The translations under genes were made by a program, and so were the position numbers. From positions 1 to 16,507 of the forward strand of contig DASCNA010000141.1 in the NCBI GenBank assembly GCA_036011305.1: a DNA stretch of 16,507 nt, written 5' to 3'. Positions 14,023 to 16,507 of the stretch are shown piece by piece. The DNA is from DASCNA01 sp036011305 (GTDB lineage: Bacteria > Verrucomicrobiota > Lentisphaeria > Victivallales > GWF2-38-69). Within the stretch, counting starts at the first letter, position 1, and each line of letters begins with the position of its first letter. The notes under the pieces are model-generated. The model was not told the origin of the DNA, made no database searches, and saw nothing but the letters and a program-made list of their open reading frames with translations.

Positions 14023-15021
14023 ATGGATATAACTGAATTAGATATTTCGACTAAAAACTTGGATCACCTGGGAGTTGTTTCCGGTATAATAGATGAACTT
14101 GGTATTGTAGAAAAAATAGACAGTCTTATTCCCATCTCAGACTTAAGTAAACTCAGTATCGGCAATCGAGTTAAGGGGATGATTTTAAGCGGCTTAGGAT
14201 TTACAAATTACAGATTGTATATGTCAGAACATTTTTTTAAAAACAAGCCTGTAAGCCGATTGTTTGACGATACTGTTGAAGCAGAACATTTTAACGATGA
14301 CGCGTTAGGCAGATGTCTCGATAAAATACATGAATATGGAAGCAGCGCATTTTATGCTCAAATAGCATTTGCTGTAGCGAAAGAAAAAGGTCTTCTGGAA
14401 AACGGATACCGCCATGACAGCACTAGTCTATCTGTTTCTGGAGACTATGAAGAATGCGATGAAGACTCCATAAATATAACGCATGGCTATTCTAAAGATC
14501 ATCGTTTTGATCTTAAACAAATAACGCTTATGCTTACAATGTCTTTAAGTAACAGTTTTCCTCTATGGATTTCGGCATTGGATGGCAACGCGAATGATAA
14601 GAAGTCTTTCCATGAAGTAGATAAAAAATTCAGAGCATTCAGAAAACAGTTAAAACAAAGCAGTGATCCACTCATTGTAGGTGATAGTGCTTTATACAGT
14701 AGTGAGCTTTTAAAACGTTCAACAGAAGATATTGACCTTTATTGGCTTACACGTGTTCCTGAGAGTATAGCAGATGCTAAAAAACTGGTCATGGCCGACG
14801 AAGCTGATATCAATTGGATATCACTTAACGATGACTATAAGGTTACAAATCATTCTATTGAGAGACAAAGTGTCAAACAGCGTTGGCAGCTTGTTTTTTC
14901 AGAAAAAGCTTATGTGAAGGAATGTAAAACATTTCATAAGCGTCTTCCTAAATTGAAAGAGAAATGTGAGGCAGAATTAAAAAAACTTAAAATCTTTGCA
15001 TGTGAAACGGATGCACATTAA
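14023..15021 (+). pseudogene. IS1634-type (DUF4277) transposase, truncated at the C terminus
   Basis: Starts at ATG 14023 with GGAG 6 bases upstream. The N terminus 'LDHLGVVSGIIDELGIVEKIDSLI' is the DUF4277 domain. The DDE_Tnp_1-like part follows: 'GYRHDSTSLSVSGDY' with first Asp D132, 'HGYSKDHRFDLKQITLML', 'DGNANDKKSF' and 'LIVGDSALYS' with second Asp D221. The family normally runs to about 500-550 residues with the catalytic Glu in the last third. Here the frame stops at residue 332, right after 'LKIFACETDAH', where relatives continue. The third acidic residue is missing, so it should be inactive. The sequence between the stop and the IS91 end at about 15146 keeps faint coding-like traces (for example 'KKGREKREE' in one frame), so decay or a deletion before the IS91 arrived is likely. 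Confidence 0.82.
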
Positions 15022-15163
15022 ATTAATCCAAATTGTTCATTTATTGTAAACATATTACCTAGCAGAAGTTCAGCAAGAAGGGTAGAGAAAAAAGAGAAGA
15101 AAACGATAAAAATTATATTCTATTGAGATGAAAATTATGTACAAGTGGCGCACATCGTCCGCT

Positions 15164-16435
15164 TCACTCCGCGCATAATATTTTTTCATGATACAAAATA
15201 TCACCTGCAGGATTAAAATCACTCTCTGTTTTACTTTTTTTTAAAAGAATATCATTTAAGGCATTTGTGAAGCCTTCATAGAATATACCCAGCTTCGGGT
15301 GCCACATTTCCCACAAAATCATTTCTGAATCACAATATGGGCATTTTAAAGGGTCTATTCCTGTAGACTGCTGATAACATTTCCGGTAACTTGGACCGGG
15401 TATATTTTTACTGAAGTTTTTTATAACTTTTCCTATTTTTAAGCAGAAATCAATAAACTTCTGCCTGTATTTCATGTATACTGCCCCAGCTTGAATTCCA
15501 TAATGCTTTATAGAGTTAATCCCCTTTGGCATAACATGCTGTATTATTCTTTCTATGAAGACTAATACCGGAACTGTTTCGTATTCAACTCTATCTGTTT
15601 TATGTGCTTTGTAATGATACGTTACTTTCACACCGTCATAATCATCTATCCTGTTCACCGAGATTGGAGGTGCTACAACGTATTTTGCCAAATAACGGGC
15701 AAGACCTCTAAAGTCAACTGGCACAACTTTTTCATCAATATAAGCTACAAATCCATTGGGATAATCATCCTTGCAACATTGGATATACAAATGACTTAAT
15801 CCACCCAGAACATCCTCAAGCAGCTTTAGGAGATACTTCTGCCACATTTTATGCAGTAATTCATATGGAAAGAATTTAATCTCTTTGAAATTATCATATT
15901 CATCAAATCCTCCGCTTGTTGCAATAATATGAAGATGAACATTGTAGCTACCGCTTCTTCCATGTGTCTGTATAACAATGATATAGCCACCTTTTATTTT
16001 CTTTCGTACGATTTTAGAAAATAATGCATTAAGGCAATCGGCACCATACTTAGGTAATTTTTTGAGCAAATCATTGAAACTCCAAAATAGGTTTCGCAAC
16101 ACTTCAGGAACAGTTAAAACGGTATGCCTATACATCATACCCGGATTTAAAAGTTTACTGACTGAACAAACCCAACTATCTACTTTTTTCTTTGCACAGC
16201 TCAAGCATAGATAACTCTTGCAGGTCATTGCTACCGTTCTGTTTCCTTTTCCACAATGGCTACACCGATAATGTGCATAACCCATTTTTTGGGGGTTTCG
16301 GCAATTTTGGAGTTTATAGATCAGCTCATCATAATACGATGTATCATACCAAGGGTATTCTTTTTTGAAATCTACCCAATGATCTCTTAAAATTTTTTTA
16401 TATACATTATCTGAAGCATCTGCATTAAAAATCAT
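15164..16435 (-). CDS. IS91-family HUH (Y1/Y2) transposase
   Basis: A 423-residue, apparently full-length rolling-circle transposase. The N-terminal zinc-binding domain (Zn_Tnp_IS91 type) has C58-x2-C61 in 'RCSHCGKG' and C72, C77 and C80 in 'CKSYLCLSC'. 'YRHTVLTVPEVLR' (about 102-114) follows, then the HUH metal site 'YNVHLHIIATSGG' with H167 and H169, and the nucleophile region 'FRGLARYLAKYVV', where Y248 and/or Y252 would attack DNA. A second CxxC, 'KCPYCDSEM', lies near the C terminus in 'CPYCDSEMILWEMWHPKLG', usual for this family. It nicks single strands at oriIS and moves by rolling-circle replication. The start is ATG 16435. The stop is 18 bases from the predicted element end. Confidence 0.9.
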   Translation of the reverse strand: MIFNADASDNVYKKILRDHWVDFKKEYPWYDTSYYDELIYKLQNCRNPQKMGYAHYRCSHCGKGNRTVAMTCKSYLCLSCAKKKVDSWVCSVSKLLNPGMMYRHTVLTVPEVLRNLFWSFNDLLKKLPKYGADCLNALFSKIVRKKIKGGYIIVIQTHGRSGSYNVHLHIIATSGGFDEYDNFKEIKFFPYELLHKMWQKYLLKLLEDVLGGLSHLYIQCCKDDYPNGFVAYIDEKVVPVDFRGLARYLAKYVVAPPISVNRIDDYDGVKVTYHYKAHKTDRVEYETVPVLVFIERIIQHVMPKGINSIKHYGIQAGAVYMKYRQKFIDFCLKIGKVIKNFSKNIPGPSYRKCYQQSTGIDPLKCPYCDSEMILWEMWHPKLGIFYEGFTNALNDILLKKSKTESDFNPAGDILYHEKILCAE

Positions 16436-16507
16436 GATGCTAAAAATAGCTCATTTCTAAGTTATTAACAGGCTGCAGCCTCGAAAAAAAGAAATTTCCT
16501 ATACTAT
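16436..16507. other. Region upstream of the IS91 transposase with a 10-bp palindrome
   Basis: The last 72 bases hold no gene. ggctgcagcc at 16471-16480 is a perfect palindrome followed by an A-rich stretch. It may be part of the terIS end or the transposase promoter/operator; the window ends before this can be settled. Confidence 0.4.

Larger units (their letters stand above)
15146..16507 (-). mobile_element. IS91-family rolling-circle insertion sequence (one end outside or near the right edge)
   Basis: It contains an intact HUH transposase. The end downstream of the transposase stop (the oriIS side) appears to lie at 15145/15146: CAAG at 15142-15145 reads CTTG on the transposon strand, one of the tetranucleotides (GTTC/CTTG) that IS91 elements abut. 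Just inside it are GC-rich bases with gcgc words at 15149-15152 and 15170-15173, a possible ori hairpin in otherwise AT-rich DNA. The terIS end is not identified; a perfect 10-bp palindrome ggctgcagcc at 16471-16480 lies upstream of the transposase and may belong to it. Confidence 0.65.

Overview
The window is AT-rich DNA that looks like an accessory surface-polysaccharide (O-antigen or capsule type) gene cluster from a Gram-negative bacterium, hemmed in and interrupted by mobile DNA. The Wzx-type flippase, nucleotide-sugar aminotransferases and glycosyltransferases indicate an undecaprenyl-linked glycan. The transposase types and degenerate intergenic repeats of the 'TGTAATCTGTGGATA' kind are reminiscent of Deltaproteobacteria (Desulfobacterota), but no marker gene fixes the taxon.

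Region 1 (1-1898): the tail of a very large SNF2-like 'polyvalent' helicase of phage/plasmid type enters from the left edge and stops just after its first helicase motifs. It is followed at once by a pyrimidine-dimer DNA glycosylase gene and a 347-base non-coding stretch with several hairpins. This seems to be the worn edge of an older mobile element.

Region 2 (1899-7261, plus strand): five genes in one direction, namely a GT-D-like protein, a VioA/FdtB-type sugar aminotransferase, a NeuD/PglD/VioB-type acyltransferase, a Wzx flippase and a DxD glycosyltransferase-like protein. The aminotransferase and acyltransferase lie 10 bases apart and probably make an N-acylated 4- (or 3-) amino-deoxy sugar.

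Region 3 (7370-10834, minus strand, converging on region 2): a tight four-gene operon, read in the order cupin, PerA-like aminotransferase, SAM methyltransferase, GT4 glycosyltransferase. It probably makes and transfers a second amino sugar, perhaps with a methylation. Spacing is 17 bases, 2 bases, then a short overlap.

Region 4 (11016-12217): a complete IS630-family element with TA at both ends. Its transposase is split over two frames joined at an A-AAA-AAA slippery site that would restore the family sequence exactly by a -1 shift. Beyond it lies a GT2 glycosyltransferase (12519-13415, minus), probably part of the same glycan locus before the insertion.

Region 5 (13416-16507): a 607-base gene-free stretch with hairpins and decayed repeats, then an IS1634-type (DUF4277) transposase cut off before its C-terminal third, then an intact IS91-family HUH transposase on the minus strand whose predicted end abuts a CAAG tetranucleotide.

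No Wzy polymerase, Wzz, nucleotide-sugar dehydratase (RmlB/Gmd), tRNA, rRNA or CRISPR array is visible, so the glycan pathway is only partly contained here. I did not find a clearly new defence or signalling system. The most unusual items are the frameshifted IS630, its insertion into one arm of a hairpin, the truncated polyvalent helicase next to a repair glycosylase, and the paired aminotransferase modules.
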